A DNA stretch of 41,320 nucleotides from Bacteroidia bacterium (GTDB taxonomy: Bacteria > Bacteroidota > Bacteroidia > JANWVE01): assembly GCA_025057675.1 (NCBI GenBank), contig JANWVE010000003.1, positions 1 to 41,320 of the forward strand, in the 5' to 3' direction. A program made the position numbers and the translations under genes. Shown here piece by piece: positions 18,328 to 27,794 of the stretch. Under the pieces are notes generated by a model. That model saw nothing but the letters and a program-made list of their open reading frames with translations, was not told where the DNA came from and searched no databases. Within the stretch, counting starts at the first letter, position 1. Each line of letters starts with the position of its first letter.

Positions 18328-19347
18328 TTATTTCCGTAGTTGATAAATCCGCTCAATAATATCCACTACCTTCAACCCTTCTAAAGCGTTTGTTGTAGGT
18401 TGTGCTATACCCTGTATGGTTTTAACCACATTATCTATCACAAAATTGTGATTAGCGGCACTACCTTTATATGTACCATAATCATTCGGAGGATTTGAAG
18501 GAGGTAGGTCAGGTAGAGTATATTCCTTAACATGGCAGTATTCTACCCTTTCCATGTACTGCCCGCCTACTTTTACACTACCCCGCTCGCCAATAATAGT
18601 AATACTACTTTCCATATTTTTATCCCAAACCGCAGTAGAGTAATTGATACAACCCATACCTCCATTGACAAAATCAAACTGAATTATACCTGAGTCATCA
18701 TATAACTCTGTATTATGCTTGTGCGTAAAGTTATTAAAATGTGCTTGTATATGGGTAATATCGCCAAAAAGCCAATACATAATATCAATAAAATGGCTAA
18801 ATTGTGTGTATAGAACGCCACCATCTAAGTCCTTTGAACCTTTCCAGGAGCCTTTTTTATAGTAGCGGTCATCTCTATTCCAATAACAATTAACTTGAAC
18901 CATATAAATTTTGCCTAATAAACCTTGCTGTACAATTGATTTTAACCATACAGAGGGCGGACTATATCTATTTTGCATCACACAAAAGACTTGTCTATGA
19001 ACTTGAAGGGCTTTATAGATCACATTTTCACAGGATTGTCGGGTTATTGCCATAGGTTTCTCACAAACAACATGTTTTTTATGTTCTAACGCTAGTAATG
19101 AATGTTCTGCATGAAGTCCATTAGGGGTACAAACGCATACTACATCAATTTCCAGGTCTGCATTGAACATATCTTCGGCACTTTCGAAGAAAGGAACATT
19201 ATATTTTGCTTGTATATCTTTTTTTAGGTCGGTATTGATATCTGCACAGGCGATTAATTTAGCTTCAGGGTGTGTTGTGATGCTTTCTGCATGGCGGTTA
19301 CCGATATAGCCACAGCCGATTATTGCAAAATGGACTTTATTTTTCAT
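18328..19347 (-). CDS. Gfo/Idh/MocA family NAD(P)-dependent oxidoreductase, WlbA/WbpB-like
   Basis: 339 aa from ATG 19347 (MKNKVHFAII); five upstream residues were dropped. The Rossmann motif GCGYIGNRH is at 11-19, the conserved EKP at 96-98, and the C-terminal domain carries QNRYSPPSVWLKSI, DLDGGVLYTQFSHFID and YWLFGD. This pattern resembles UDP-N-acetylglucosamine-uronate 3-dehydrogenases (WlbA/WbpB) used in O-antigen sugar synthesis; that substrate is inferred, and no other polysaccharide genes are nearby. A TACTTTTG box lies at 19360-19367, 12 nt upstream. Repeat elements on both sides. Confidence 0.87.
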   Translation of the reverse strand: MKNKVHFAIIGCGYIGNRHAESITTHPEAKLIACADINTDLKKDIQAKYNVPFFESAEDMFNADLEIDVVCVCTPNGLHAEHSLLALEHKKHVVCEKPMAITRQSCENVIYKALQVHRQVFCVMQNRYSPPSVWLKSIVQQGLLGKIYMVQVNCYWNRDDRYYKKGSWKGSKDLDGGVLYTQFSHFIDIMYWLFGDITHIQAHFNNFTHKHNTELYDDSGIIQFDFVNGGMGCINYSTAVWDKNMESSITIIGERGSVKVGGQYMERVEYCHVKEYTLPDLPPSNPPNDYGTYKGSAANHNFVIDNVVKTIQGIAQPTTNALEGLKVVDIIERIYQLRK

Positions 19348-19424
19348 AGCAAGTATTAGCAAAAGTATTAAAAATTATTCGTGTTTCAAGGGATTATGTG
19401 GTATGGTTTTTTTACTTTATTTTT

Positions 19425-19675
19425 GGGCGTGTCCCTCGCTTGCGCTTCGGGTCGGCGTGCTGCGGGCTGCGCTATCGCTTCGGTGCTGCGCTTCGCTCCG
19501 CACTGCTGACGCACCCTCCGCATGCCTCACGCATAGATAATGCAGGTATGTTAAATCGGTTTACATCAAAATTTAACTTTGTAAATATCTGAAAATCAAT
19601 GTAAAGTTAGGTAAAGTATCACAATACATAATTAAATTGCATGAGGAGTACTGGAAATGCCGTTGAGTAACGCAA
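19425..19675. repeat. Eroded repeat element with decayed right arm
   Basis: The left arm 19425-19533 is intact (short outer module, TGC-tgac-GCA hairpin). The core is reduced to about one AACTTTGT / TTAGGT pair. The right end (about 19633-19675) is recognisable but mutated: TTGCATGAGGAGTACTGG where other copies have TTGCGTGAGGGATACGG, followed by ATGCCGTTGAGTAACGC. No GGACACGCCC terminus remains. A snapshot of a dying copy. Confidence 0.8.
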
Positions 19676-19731
19676 ATTATGAAGTATTGAGCCGCAGTCA
19701 AGTGCAGAAATGCTTGTTTATAGACAAAACA

Positions 19732-20637
19732 TTACAAATTTGTGTCATCAGGTAGAATTTCTATATTAGATACAAGTACTTTTTTTTCTATCATTTTAGC
19801 GGTTTTAGTAGCGGCTAAGCCTCCGAGAGCGGTTTCTTTGTATTTACTTTCCATACTTGCGCCCACCTCGCCCATTGCCTCAATTACTTCATCTACGGGA
19901 ATGACCGTTTTCAACCCTGCTAGTGCCATTTGTGCAGAACTGAATGCAATAGCCGCTGCAGACGCATTCCGAACTACACAAGGAACTTCTACTAAGCCTG
20001 CTACAGGGTCGCATATTAAGCCTAGCATACATTGAATTGTGATAGCTACAGCGTCAAAAATTTGCGATAAGTCTCCGCCCAAACAGTACACCACAGCACC
20101 CGAAGCCATAGCTGCTGCTGTGCCTGTTTCGGCTTGGCACCCTCCTACTGCACCTGCAATACTGGCTTTACGTTCTATTATCAATCCGATGCCTGCGCTG
20201 ATGAGCATAGCTTCATAAATTTTTTCATCAGGGATTTTATGTAAATTTTGCAATGTGGTTAGTACGCCTGGCATTATACCTGACGCACCCGCGGTAGGCG
20301 CAGCTACAATCCTACCCATGCAAGAATTTACTTCTTTGGCAGCTAAAGCATTGTATATCAATTGTTGAAAGTTATCTCCTAATACAGATACTTTTGCATT
20401 TTTTACCTTTTTGGCTCCGTTGTCAATCATACCTGAACGAGAACGCATGTCTTGGTTTAATCCTGTTTGTACGGCTTCCCGCATAACTTGAAAAGCTTTT
20501 GCTAATCCATTCCATATCTCTTGTTCTGTGCGGTTTTTTTGTTTCATTTCATACTCTAACACTGCTATATAGGGTAGAATATTTTTGTCTTGGCAGTATT
20601 TTGCCCACTCTTCGAAGCTGTCAAATAAAATATCCAT
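19732..20637 (-). CDS. sdaAA: L-serine ammonia-lyase, iron-sulfur-dependent, alpha subunit
   Basis: 301 aa catalytic subunit of the [4Fe-4S] L-serine dehydratase, converting serine to pyruvate and ammonia. Family motifs are present: APTAGASGIMPGVL (113-126), and cysteines 167 (GGCQAE), 209 (LICDPVAG) and 220 (VEVPC) as likely cluster ligands. The length matches the alpha subunit of split enzymes; the beta subunit (SdaAB) is not in this window, whereas it is often adjacent elsewhere. A TATTTTTG box ends 4 nt before the ATG. Confidence 0.92.
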   Translation of the reverse strand: MDILFDSFEEWAKYCQDKNILPYIAVLEYEMKQKNRTEQEIWNGLAKAFQVMREAVQTGLNQDMRSRSGMIDNGAKKVKNAKVSVLGDNFQQLIYNALAAKEVNSCMGRIVAAPTAGASGIMPGVLTTLQNLHKIPDEKIYEAMLISAGIGLIIERKASIAGAVGGCQAETGTAAAMASGAVVYCLGGDLSQIFDAVAITIQCMLGLICDPVAGLVEVPCVVRNASAAAIAFSSAQMALAGLKTVIPVDEVIEAMGEVGASMESKYKETALGGLAATKTAKMIEKKVLVSNIEILPDDTNL

Positions 20638-20641
20638 ACTT

Positions 20642-20649
20642 CAAAAATA
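20642..20649 (-). promoter_or_regulatory. TAnnTTTG -7 box of sdaAA, 4 nt from ATG
   Basis: Minus strand TATTTTTG followed by AAGT and then ATG. Predicts a leaderless or near-leaderless transcript. Confidence 0.55.
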
Positions 20650-20699
20650 ACAAAAATTTTGAACATTATTACTGTTTGTTGATTTGATAAAAGTTTTTT

Positions 20700-21306
20700 G
20701 GGCGTGTCCTTGTGGGCGTTTCGCTGCGCGTATGCCCACAAGGTCGGCGTGCTACGGGCTAACGGTGCTACGCCCCACCCCCTGGGCAAGGGATTAAGGG
20801 CGTGTGCGGGGGCTTCGCACCGTGCTGCGCACGCCCTCCGCATGCCTCACGCAAGGAACGCTGCTTGTAACTTAACTCCATTTATTCAACTTTAATCCTA
20901 TAACTGACTGATAATCAAAATAAAACAAGGTTAAAATATATTTTAACCTTGTAAATACTTCAAAATCAAAGCAAAACAGAGTAAAACTTGTGTACTCGGG
21001 GTTAGAATGCTATTAAAAGTCCATGTATTCAAGGTTTAACCTTGTACATACTTGAAAATCAATACAAAACAAGATAAAATAACTGCAATTCAAACAAAGT
21101 AAAATTTTTTAACCTTGGTAAGTAGTTGATAATGAAAATAAAACAAGGTAAAGCAAAGATAGGTATAAAAATCAGGTAAAATATCAAAATACACCTTGCG
21201 TGAGGGATACGGAGCATGCCGTTAGGCAGTGCGAAGCGATAGCGTAGCACCGAAGCGTCAGCGTAGTGCGCAGTAGCCCGACCCTTGCGCAGCAAGGGAC
21301 ACGCCC
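20700..21306. repeat. Full-length intergenic repeat element, reversed core
   Basis: Left arm 20700-20855 (long outer hairpin CCTTGTGGGC / GCCCACAAGG, C-rich extension, CGTGC-tgc-GCACG hairpin). Core 20856-21194 in reversed orientation with several AACCTTGT / ACAAGGTAA pairs. Right arm 21195-21306 (short outer module, TGCC-taac-GGCA). It fills a divergent intergenic region. Confidence 0.92.
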
Positions 21307-21400
21307 AAAAAATAAACTAAATTACCTAATTTAACCTCATTTACAAACACACCTTTCATATCTACCTTGCCATTCTCAAAAATCTCATTATTTTCGCGTA

Positions 21401-24400
21401 ATGAAAGTAAGTACCTTTACTCATTTGATTATATTCATAAGCTTTGCAACCATTACCTATGCACAAACCTATAAGGGTAAAGAGGCTAACACAATTATTA
21501 AAAATACATCTTTAGTTCACTATTCGCGATTGCGTACCCCTGCCTATATTCGCATACAAGATGGTTATCAAATCTCACAAAATAACGCTATCTCTTGGTT
21601 AAAAAAAGCCTTACATGCTTCAAATAACGACGATTTTAGCCTTATCCAAACCACACAAGATGAACTTGGCTATATTCATCACAGGTATCAGCAATATCAC
21701 AATGGCTTTCCCGTAGAAACAGGTATTTACATACTGCACTTCAAAGATGGTTATTTACACAGCGCTAATGGCATTTTTTACGACAGTTTATCCAGCTTAC
21801 CTTTGATACAATTAAACGAAAGCACCGCATTACAAAAAGCGCTTTCATATTTTAATGCAAAGGTATATATGTGGCAAATCCCTCAAATGGAACAGCATTT
21901 TAAGCTTGAACAAAAAAACCCTTCCGCTACCTACTTTCCCAAAGGAACGCTTGTGTACGCACCCAAAAATTATGAATTTAATCCCACAAATTTTTATTTG
22001 AGCTATAAGTTTGATATTTACAGCTATCAACCTTTATCTCGCAAAAGGGTCTATGTTGATGCCCAAACAGGAGAAATTATTTTAACTCAGGATTTAATTC
22101 ATACTTTGGACTCAACCGGAGTTGCTCATACAAGATACAGTGGAGTTCAAAGTATAAAAACTACGTTTGTTAGTACAAATTTATTTCATCTCAAAGAAAC
22201 GAGTCGCAGTGGAGTAGAAACTTACAATATGCTCAATGGCACTGATTATAGCGCATCCGTAGATTTTGAAGATACAGATAACATTTGGAACAATGTAAAT
22301 CCACAACAAGATGAGGTAGCCACAGATGCACACTGGGGCGCTGAAATGAGCTATGACTATTTCAAAAATGTTCATAATCGTTCAAGTTACGACGGTTCTG
22401 ACGCACCTTTGCTAAGCTATGTACACTATTCCACTAACTATCTTAATGCTTTCTGGGATGGATGGAGAATGACCTACGGAGATGGCAGTGGTGCTTACGG
22501 TCCTCTAACTTCTATAGACATAGTTGCCCATGAACTCACGCATGGGGTTACAGGATATACAGCAGGGTTAATTTATTATGCTGAGTCAGGTGCTTTGAAC
22601 GAGTCTTTTAGTGATATATTCGCTAAATGTGTAGAAAAAGCTTATAGACCCTCAAAATTTAGTTGGATAGTTGGAAAGGACATTCACGCTTATGGAGTGG
22701 GTATCAGAAGTATGAGTAACCCTAACGCATACGGTAACCCAGATACATATCACGGCAATTATTGGTATTTTGGTACAGCAGATAACGCAGGAGTGCATAC
22801 AAACAGCGGAGTTCAAAATTATTGGTTCTACTTACTTTGCGAAGGCGGAAGCGGTACTAATGACATAGGTAACTCCTTTAATGTGTCTGCTATTGGCTTT
22901 AATAAAGCTGAAAAAATTGCCTACCGTAGTTTGAGTGTGTATCTTACCCCTTCATCTGTATACGCTGATGCACGTTTTTATTCACTTATTGCCACAGGTG
23001 ATTTGTATGGTTATTGTAGTCCTGAATATGCAAGTGTATCTAATGCTTGGTACGCAGTAGGAATAGGAAACGCTTATCAACCAGGTGTAGAAGCCGATTT
23101 TGAAGCTTACCCTCAGACATTCTGCTATGTACCTGTGAGCATATCATTTAAAGATAAAAGTAATAACGCTTTTATGTATAATTGGAACTTCGGAAACGGT
23201 ACAAGTAGTACAGTAGATAATCCTATTGCCGTTTACACGCAGCCAGGCAGCTATGACGTCCAACTTGTTGTAAGCGGTGGATGTGGTAAAGATACCACGC
23301 TCAAACCTAATTATATTCAAATTAACACATTAACAAGTCCTACTGCAAATAATGCAAGTATTTGCAAAGGAACAAGTACCACACTGAGTGCATCACCCTT
23401 AAATGGTGGACAAATCTGCTGGTATAATACATTAACAAGTACCACACCTTTATTTACGGGTAATAATTTTACTACGCCTGCTCTTACTTCTACCACTACT
23501 TATTATCTTGCAGAGGAGGTAAAAAATCCTTTACTGACCATAGGAGCAGCAGACACAAGTTTTGCATTAGTTGCCAACACGGTTTCACCAAATTACTACC
23601 TCATTTTTGATGTATTCAAAGACATGATTATAGATAGCGTAACGGTCTATTCTACTCAGGCAGGAGATAGAACTATTCAAGTGCAAGATAAAAATGGGGA
23701 TGTAGTAGCTGCCAAAACAGTTAATATAGGGGTAGGAAAGCATCAAATTTATCTTGGATTTGCCCTTAAACAAGGTACAGATTATAAGATAGGTTTATCT
23801 ACCAGTAGTCTCGGCAGGTTATTACGAAACTATAATGGTATTCCCTTTCCTTATACTGTTTTAGGGTTAGCCAGCATTAAAAAATCTTCGGTTGCAAATA
23901 ATTACTTCTTTTTCTATAATTGGAAAATAAGGGAAAGAAATTGTACCAGTCTGCGTGTACCTGTGTTAGTGCAAGTATCCATTAAGCCTTCACTTCCGAT
24001 TATTACAGTTTCAGGTAGCACTTTGATAGCAAATGCAAGTCCAGCTACGGAATATCAATGGTTCTTGAATGGTAATCCAATACATGGCGCAACAAATAGC
24101 ACTTATACGCCCACTGTTACAGGAATATATACTGTAATAGCCTACAATCAAGGTTGTGCTTCTAATATGTCTAATGGATATTCTTATACTGCTTCATACA
24201 TATCATCACCTGTGGATTTACTACCTCAGTTGCAGATCTATCCTAACCCTGCCAATGAGTATGTTATCATTCAAACTTTGAATGATAATACAGTTAAACA
24301 AGGTCAAATAACTGATGTACAGGGCAAAATAATATCAGAATTTAGAGTTGGTCAAGCACTTACGAGGTTAAACATAGTAGATTTACCCAAGGGTATGTAT

Positions 24401-24448
24401 TGGATTAGAGTAGCAGGTTACAGGATTGAGAAATTATTGATTTATTAG
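21401..24448 (+). CDS. M4 (thermolysin-like) metalloprotease with PKD and T9SS domains
   Basis: Secreted zinc endopeptidase, 1015 aa. Signal peptide about 1-21, then an FTP/PepSY-type propeptide (about 70-170). Catalytic domain about 280-565: HELTH at 377-381, third ligand Glu401 in NESFSD (24 residues after His377, as in thermolysin), and catalytic His466 in GVHTNSGVQNYW. A PKD domain follows (NWNFGNGTSSTVDNP), then Ig-like or adhesive regions. The last about 72 residues (LQIYPNPANEYV from 944) are a type A T9SS sorting domain. Probably made as a zymogen, exported by the type IX system and displayed on or shed from the cell surface for protein degradation. Monocistronic. Confidence 0.95.
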   Translation: MKVSTFTHLIIFISFATITYAQTYKGKEANTIIKNTSLVHYSRLRTPAYIRIQDGYQISQNNAISWLKKALHASNNDDFSLIQTTQDELGYIHHRYQQYHNGFPVETGIYILHFKDGYLHSANGIFYDSLSSLPLIQLNESTALQKALSYFNAKVYMWQIPQMEQHFKLEQKNPSATYFPKGTLVYAPKNYEFNPTNFYLSYKFDIYSYQPLSRKRVYVDAQTGEIILTQDLIHTLDSTGVAHTRYSGVQSIKTTFVSTNLFHLKETSRSGVETYNMLNGTDYSASVDFEDTDNIWNNVNPQQDEVATDAHWGAEMSYDYFKNVHNRSSYDGSDAPLLSYVHYSTNYLNAFWDGWRMTYGDGSGAYGPLTSIDIVAHELTHGVTGYTAGLIYYAESGALNESFSDIFAKCVEKAYRPSKFSWIVGKDIHAYGVGIRSMSNPNAYGNPDTYHGNYWYFGTADNAGVHTNSGVQNYWFYLLCEGGSGTNDIGNSFNVSAIGFNKAEKIAYRSLSVYLTPSSVYADARFYSLIATGDLYGYCSPEYASVSNAWYAVGIGNAYQPGVEADFEAYPQTFCYVPVSISFKDKSNNAFMYNWNFGNGTSSTVDNPIAVYTQPGSYDVQLVVSGGCGKDTTLKPNYIQINTLTSPTANNASICKGTSTTLSASPLNGGQICWYNTLTSTTPLFTGNNFTTPALTSTTTYYLAEEVKNPLLTIGAADTSFALVANTVSPNYYLIFDVFKDMIIDSVTVYSTQAGDRTIQVQDKNGDVVAAKTVNIGVGKHQIYLGFALKQGTDYKIGLSTSSLGRLLRNYNGIPFPYTVLGLASIKKSSVANNYFFFYNWKIRERNCTSLRVPVLVQVSIKPSLPIITVSGSTLIANASPATEYQWFLNGNPIHGATNSTYTPTVTGIYTVIAYNQGCASNMSNGYSYTASYISSPVDLLPQLQIYPNPANEYVIIQTLNDNTVKQGQITDVQGKIISEFRVGQALTRLNIVDLPKGMYWIRVAGYRIEKLLIY

Positions 24449-24477
24449 GCTGATATAAATAATTTTTATGGTATTTT

Positions 24478-25046
24478 CGGCGTGTCCCTTCGCTGCGCTT
24501 CGGGTCGGCGTGCTGCGGGCTGCGCTATCGCTTCGGTGCTTTGCACTGCTGACGCACCCTCCGCATGCCTCACGCACGCAGCTATCCGACTAAGTCCACT
24601 TATTCAAATGTAACCTTGTAAGTAATTGAAAATGAATACTAAACAAGGTAAAAATATATTTTAACCTTGTAAATCATTGAAAATCAATTCATAATAAGGT
24701 AAAGTTTAGATATTCAGGGTTAAACGGGGTGTAATAAGTCCATGTATTCAAGATTTAACCTTGTATATGCTTGAAAATGAACGCAAAACAAGATAAAACA
24801 AATATAGTTCAAAAAAGTAAAAAAGCTTAACCTTGTAAGTATTTGATAATCAACATAAAACAAGGTAAACCAAAGGTATGCGTACAAATGAGATAAAACA
24901 TCAAAATACTACGTGCGTGAGGCATGCGGAGGGCAAGCCGTCAGGCTTGGTGCAAAGCCCCTCGCCCACACTTATACCCTTGCCCAGGGGGTGCAGCACC
25001 GTTAGCCCGTAGCACGCCGACCCGAAGCGCAGCGAGGGACACGCCC
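24478..25046. repeat. Full-length intergenic repeat element, reversed core
   Basis: Left arm 24478-24576 (CGGCGTGTCC, first base altered; short outer module; TGC-tgac-GCA). Core 24577-24913, reversed orientation, four paired units. Right arm 24914-25046 with C-rich extension and AAGCC-tgac-GGCTT hairpin. It lies between two plus-strand genes and begins 29 nt after the protease stop codon. Confidence 0.92.
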
Positions 25047-25109
25047 AAAAAAAGATAAACACAAAAACTCATTCCCATAAAAAAACAATCATTATTTTTT
25101 ATTTTTTAC

Positions 25110-25117
25110 TATTTTTG
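25110..25117 (+). promoter_or_regulatory. TAnnTTTG -7 box, 4 nt from ATG
   Basis: TATTTTTG followed by AACT and then the ATG at 25122. Suggests a leaderless transcript for the following gene. Confidence 0.55.
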
Positions 25118-25121
25118 AACT

Positions 25122-26393
25122 ATGGAAGAAAATCTACCAGAAATCCAGACACTCATCAAGGAATACCCCTATTATGCTTTGTTATACTTCAAACAAGCAA
25201 AGATATTAGCAAACTCAAAAAATACTCTTTACAAAGACGCACTCAAATTAGCAAGCATTTATGCACCTAATCGTAGAAAACTCCAAGAATTCATAGAAAA
25301 CCCCACCGACTACCGAAGACAAATTGTGTCACATTCCGAATGGCTATCCGAAGATCGAGAGTCTCAAAATCAAACAGAAACCTTACCATCCAATCACTAT
25401 AAAGAACTTATAGAGGAGATATTAAACCCTTATCCGACTGATGTTACCCCAATATCTACCCCTGAAACGCCTATTGTAAAGCAAGTTCAAGAAATACAAC
25501 AGATACTATCTCAATCTAACGAGGAAGATACGTATAATCCTACTATTGAATACATACAAAAACTCAAACAATCTATTCAACAAAATCAAGAGAAAGCGCG
25601 TTTGGCTTTATTTCAAAATCAAAGTGCCAAAAAAAAACAGGATACAGCCTTGCAAGATAATACTCAAGACACATCCAATATACAACAAAATAACATAGAC
25701 ACAGTAGATCCTATCTACGAACCCATTGAGAAAAATAACTTATCCGATAATTTGATATCTCAAAATAGCTCTGAAAACGTAACAGCTTTGCTCAATACAG
25801 AAACTGAACAAGAACCCGTTAGTTTGAGTGTACCTAAAATGAAAGAATGGTTTGAGCAAGAACTAAAAGCAGTCCGAGAGGCACAAGCTGTCAAACAAAA
25901 TGAAACAGAAACCCAAAATGAACAAGAAAAAAATATAGTAACATCAGAGACTCAAAACATGAATACTCTGGAGGCAGGTCTTTCCTATCCAATTTACAAG
26001 TCCATACAAGAAGAAAAAGAAGAAAAAACTGTTAATCAATATCTTTCCTGGTTAGAGGAAATGATTTTGAAACACAACTCCGAGAAAAGTCAGAAAACTC
26101 AGCTTATACAAGATAAAAAAACATTACAAAATCAGATTATAGATAGGTTTTTGGAGAGTCAACCGAAAATTAGTAAACCTGACCCGTTAGATATTAGCAT
26201 TACAGAGAACAAAACCGAGCATCAAACTGTAGAGTATGAGGATATTGCTTCTGAAACCTTGGCTAAGATATTTGTTATACAAAAGCAGTATAGCCGTGCC
26301 ATTCGCATTTATCAGGCGTTGATTAGCAAAAATCCTTCTCAAAAAGAGCATTACGAAGCAGTTATCAAAGATATTGAGGCAAAAATGAGTTAG
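25122..26393 (+). CDS. Uncharacterised Bacteroidota protein with helical N-terminus and TPR-like C-terminus
   Basis: 423 aa, no signal peptide, very rich in Gln, Asn, Glu and Lys. The first about 65 residues (IQTLIKEYPYYALLYFKQAKI, read as two segments, then LKLASIYAPNRRKLQEFI) match a helical module common in Bacteroidota hypothetical proteins. The centre (about 70-340) looks disordered or coiled-coil. The last about 45 residues (SETLAKIFVIQKQYSRAIRI, then YQALISKNP) form a TPR-like hairpin. Cytoplasmic. Function unknown; a scaffold or interaction role is a guess. Its stop codon overlaps the stop of the convergent glutathione peroxidase gene. Confidence 0.75.
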   Translation: MEENLPEIQTLIKEYPYYALLYFKQAKILANSKNTLYKDALKLASIYAPNRRKLQEFIENPTDYRRQIVSHSEWLSEDRESQNQTETLPSNHYKELIEEILNPYPTDVTPISTPETPIVKQVQEIQQILSQSNEEDTYNPTIEYIQKLKQSIQQNQEKARLALFQNQSAKKKQDTALQDNTQDTSNIQQNNIDTVDPIYEPIEKNNLSDNLISQNSSENVTALLNTETEQEPVSLSVPKMKEWFEQELKAVREAQAVKQNETETQNEQEKNIVTSETQNMNTLEAGLSYPIYKSIQEEKEEKTVNQYLSWLEEMILKHNSEKSQKTQLIQDKKTLQNQIIDRFLESQPKISKPDPLDISITENKTEHQTVEYEDIASETLAKIFVIQKQYSRAIRIYQALISKNPSQKEHYEAVIKDIEAKMS

Positions 26394-26896
26394 CTACTTG
26401 CCTGTTCCAAAAGTAACTTTTGAATACTGTGGTCTATAATAAGTGAGCTGGGAGGAAGTATGCTTAAAAATACTCGCCTTACTTTACCTTGTTTGTCAAT
26501 TAGATATTTTTGGTAGTTCCAAAAAACAGGAAAGCTGAACTTTCCATTTTTATCTTTTCGGGTTAAGTATTCATACAGCGGATGTTTGTTTTTACCTTTT
26601 ATGCTGACTTTGCTGAAAATGGGAAAGCTTACTCCATAATTCACTTGACAAGTACGTACAGTTTCTTCATCATTTTCAGGGTTTTGCCCGCCAAAGTCAT
26701 CACTGGGGATACCTATCACAACGAAACCTTTATCTTTATACTTCTGATATACTTTTTCTAACTTTCTTAACTGTGGCGTGAAACCACAGCGCGTAGCGAT
26801 ATTAACTATCATCAGTACCTTGCCTTGATAAGTGCCTAAAGATATCTCTTCGCCTTTATTATTTTTCAAGCAAATAGGGTAAATACTCTCTGTCAT
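26390..26896 (-). CDS. Glutathione peroxidase family protein (thiol peroxidase)
   Basis: 168 aa. Peroxide-reducing thioredoxin-fold enzyme. Peroxidatic cysteine at Cys37 in NIATRCGFTPQ, the conserved Gln71 (GGQNPEN) and Trp126-Asn127 (FWNYQKYL), and FPIFSKVSIKG in between. Cys83 (RTCQVNYG) is a plausible resolving cysteine, so the enzyme probably uses thioredoxin rather than glutathione, as most bacterial members do. No signal peptide: cytoplasmic. Convergent with the preceding gene, sharing stop-codon bases. Confidence 0.92.
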   Translation of the reverse strand: MTESIYPICLKNNKGEEISLGTYQGKVLMIVNIATRCGFTPQLRKLEKVYQKYKDKGFVVIGIPSDDFGGQNPENDEETVRTCQVNYGVSFPIFSKVSIKGKNKHPLYEYLTRKDKNGKFSFPVFWNYQKYLIDKQGKVRRVFLSILPPSSLIIDHSIQKLLLEQASS

Positions 26897-26995
26897 ACGC
26901 TAATAACATAACAAGTATTCGCAAGTTTTGTTCAATTTAGATATATTAAACCTGATTTTTTCTTTACAAAAAGAGTAGTTTAATTTTTTGTGTGT

Positions 26996-27031
26996 ACCTT
27001 ATGGGCAGACGCAAGGAAGGACGCGTGAGAA
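26996..27031. repeat. Possible decayed solo arm or hairpin relic
   Basis: CCTTATGGGCAGACGC followed by AAGGAAGGACGCGTGAG resembles the terminal CCTTGTGGGC...CACAAGGACACGCCC module with many changes and a shortened loop. It stands alone in AT-rich sequence between glutathione peroxidase and the next full element. Weak. Confidence 0.3.
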
Positions 27032-27103
27032 AAACAATTATATTAAGTCTATTTTTGTCTTTACGCAAAAGTCTCATCTTCAAAGATTAAGTTTTAATTT
27101 TTT

Positions 27104-27717
27104 GGGCGTGTCCTTGTGGGCGTTTCGCTGCGCTTATGCCCACAAGGTCGGCGTGCTACGGGCTGACGGTGCTACGCTGCGCTTCGCACCAAGCCTGACG
27201 GCTTGCCCTCCGCATGCCTCACGCAAGAACCTTGGCAGGTCGACAGAAGCTATTTATTCAAAGTTTTACCTTGTAAGTACTTGTAAGTATCTGATAACGT
27301 AGTTTGAGCTTCCTAGCTCAAATAAGTAAAGAATAAAAAAATTACAAAGATAAAACTTCAGTATTTAGGATTAAAGGGAGTGTGTAGTCCATGTATTCAA
27401 GGTTTAACCTTGTAAATAATTGAAAATCAATATAAAACGGGATAAAATGAAAGCAATTCAAACAAGGTAAAAAATTTTAACCTTGTAAATGTTTGATAAT
27501 CAACATCAAACAAGGTAAAGCAAAGATACGTCTAAAAACAAGGTAAAACATCCAAAAGCTGCTGCGTGAGGCATGCGAAGGGCGTGCGTCAGCACGGTGC
27601 GAAGCCCCCCGCACAACCCCCAGCCCCCTGTCCAGGGGGTGGGCGGGTGGGGCGCAGCACCGAAGCGATAGCGCAGCCCGCAGCACGCCGACCCGAAGCG
27701 CAGCGAGGGGCACGCCC
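27104..27717. repeat. Full-length intergenic repeat element, reversed core
   Basis: Left arm 27104-27227 (long outer hairpin, AAGCC-tgac-GGCTT). Core 27228-27561, reversed orientation, carrying an extra perfect hairpin TTTGAGCT-tcct-AGCTCAAA at 27303-27322 not seen in the other copies. Right arm 27562-27717 with a long C-rich extension, GTGC-tgac-GCAC and outer end GGGGCACGCCC. It fills a divergent intergenic region. Confidence 0.92.
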
Positions 27718-27779
27718 AGAAATAAACATAAATCGTAAAATAAGCCGTTGGACTTGATATATCTAATCTTTGTAATACA

Positions 27780-27787
27780 TAAATTTG
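27780..27787 (+). promoter_or_regulatory. TAnnTTTG -7 box of gmhA
   Basis: TAAATTTG ending 7 nt before the ATG at 27795. Confidence 0.5.
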
Positions 27788-27794
27788 TGCTATC

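Noticed and set aside
18328-19362. Polysaccharide biosynthesis cluster around the Gfo/Idh/MocA gene
   Set aside because: No glycosyltransferase or nucleotide-sugar gene lies next to it; neighbours are repeats, a decarboxylase and serine dehydratase.
20856-21194. CRISPR-like array in the AT-rich core
   Set aside because: Units are imperfect, few, unevenly spaced and identical in order in every copy, with no variable spacers and no cas genes nearby.
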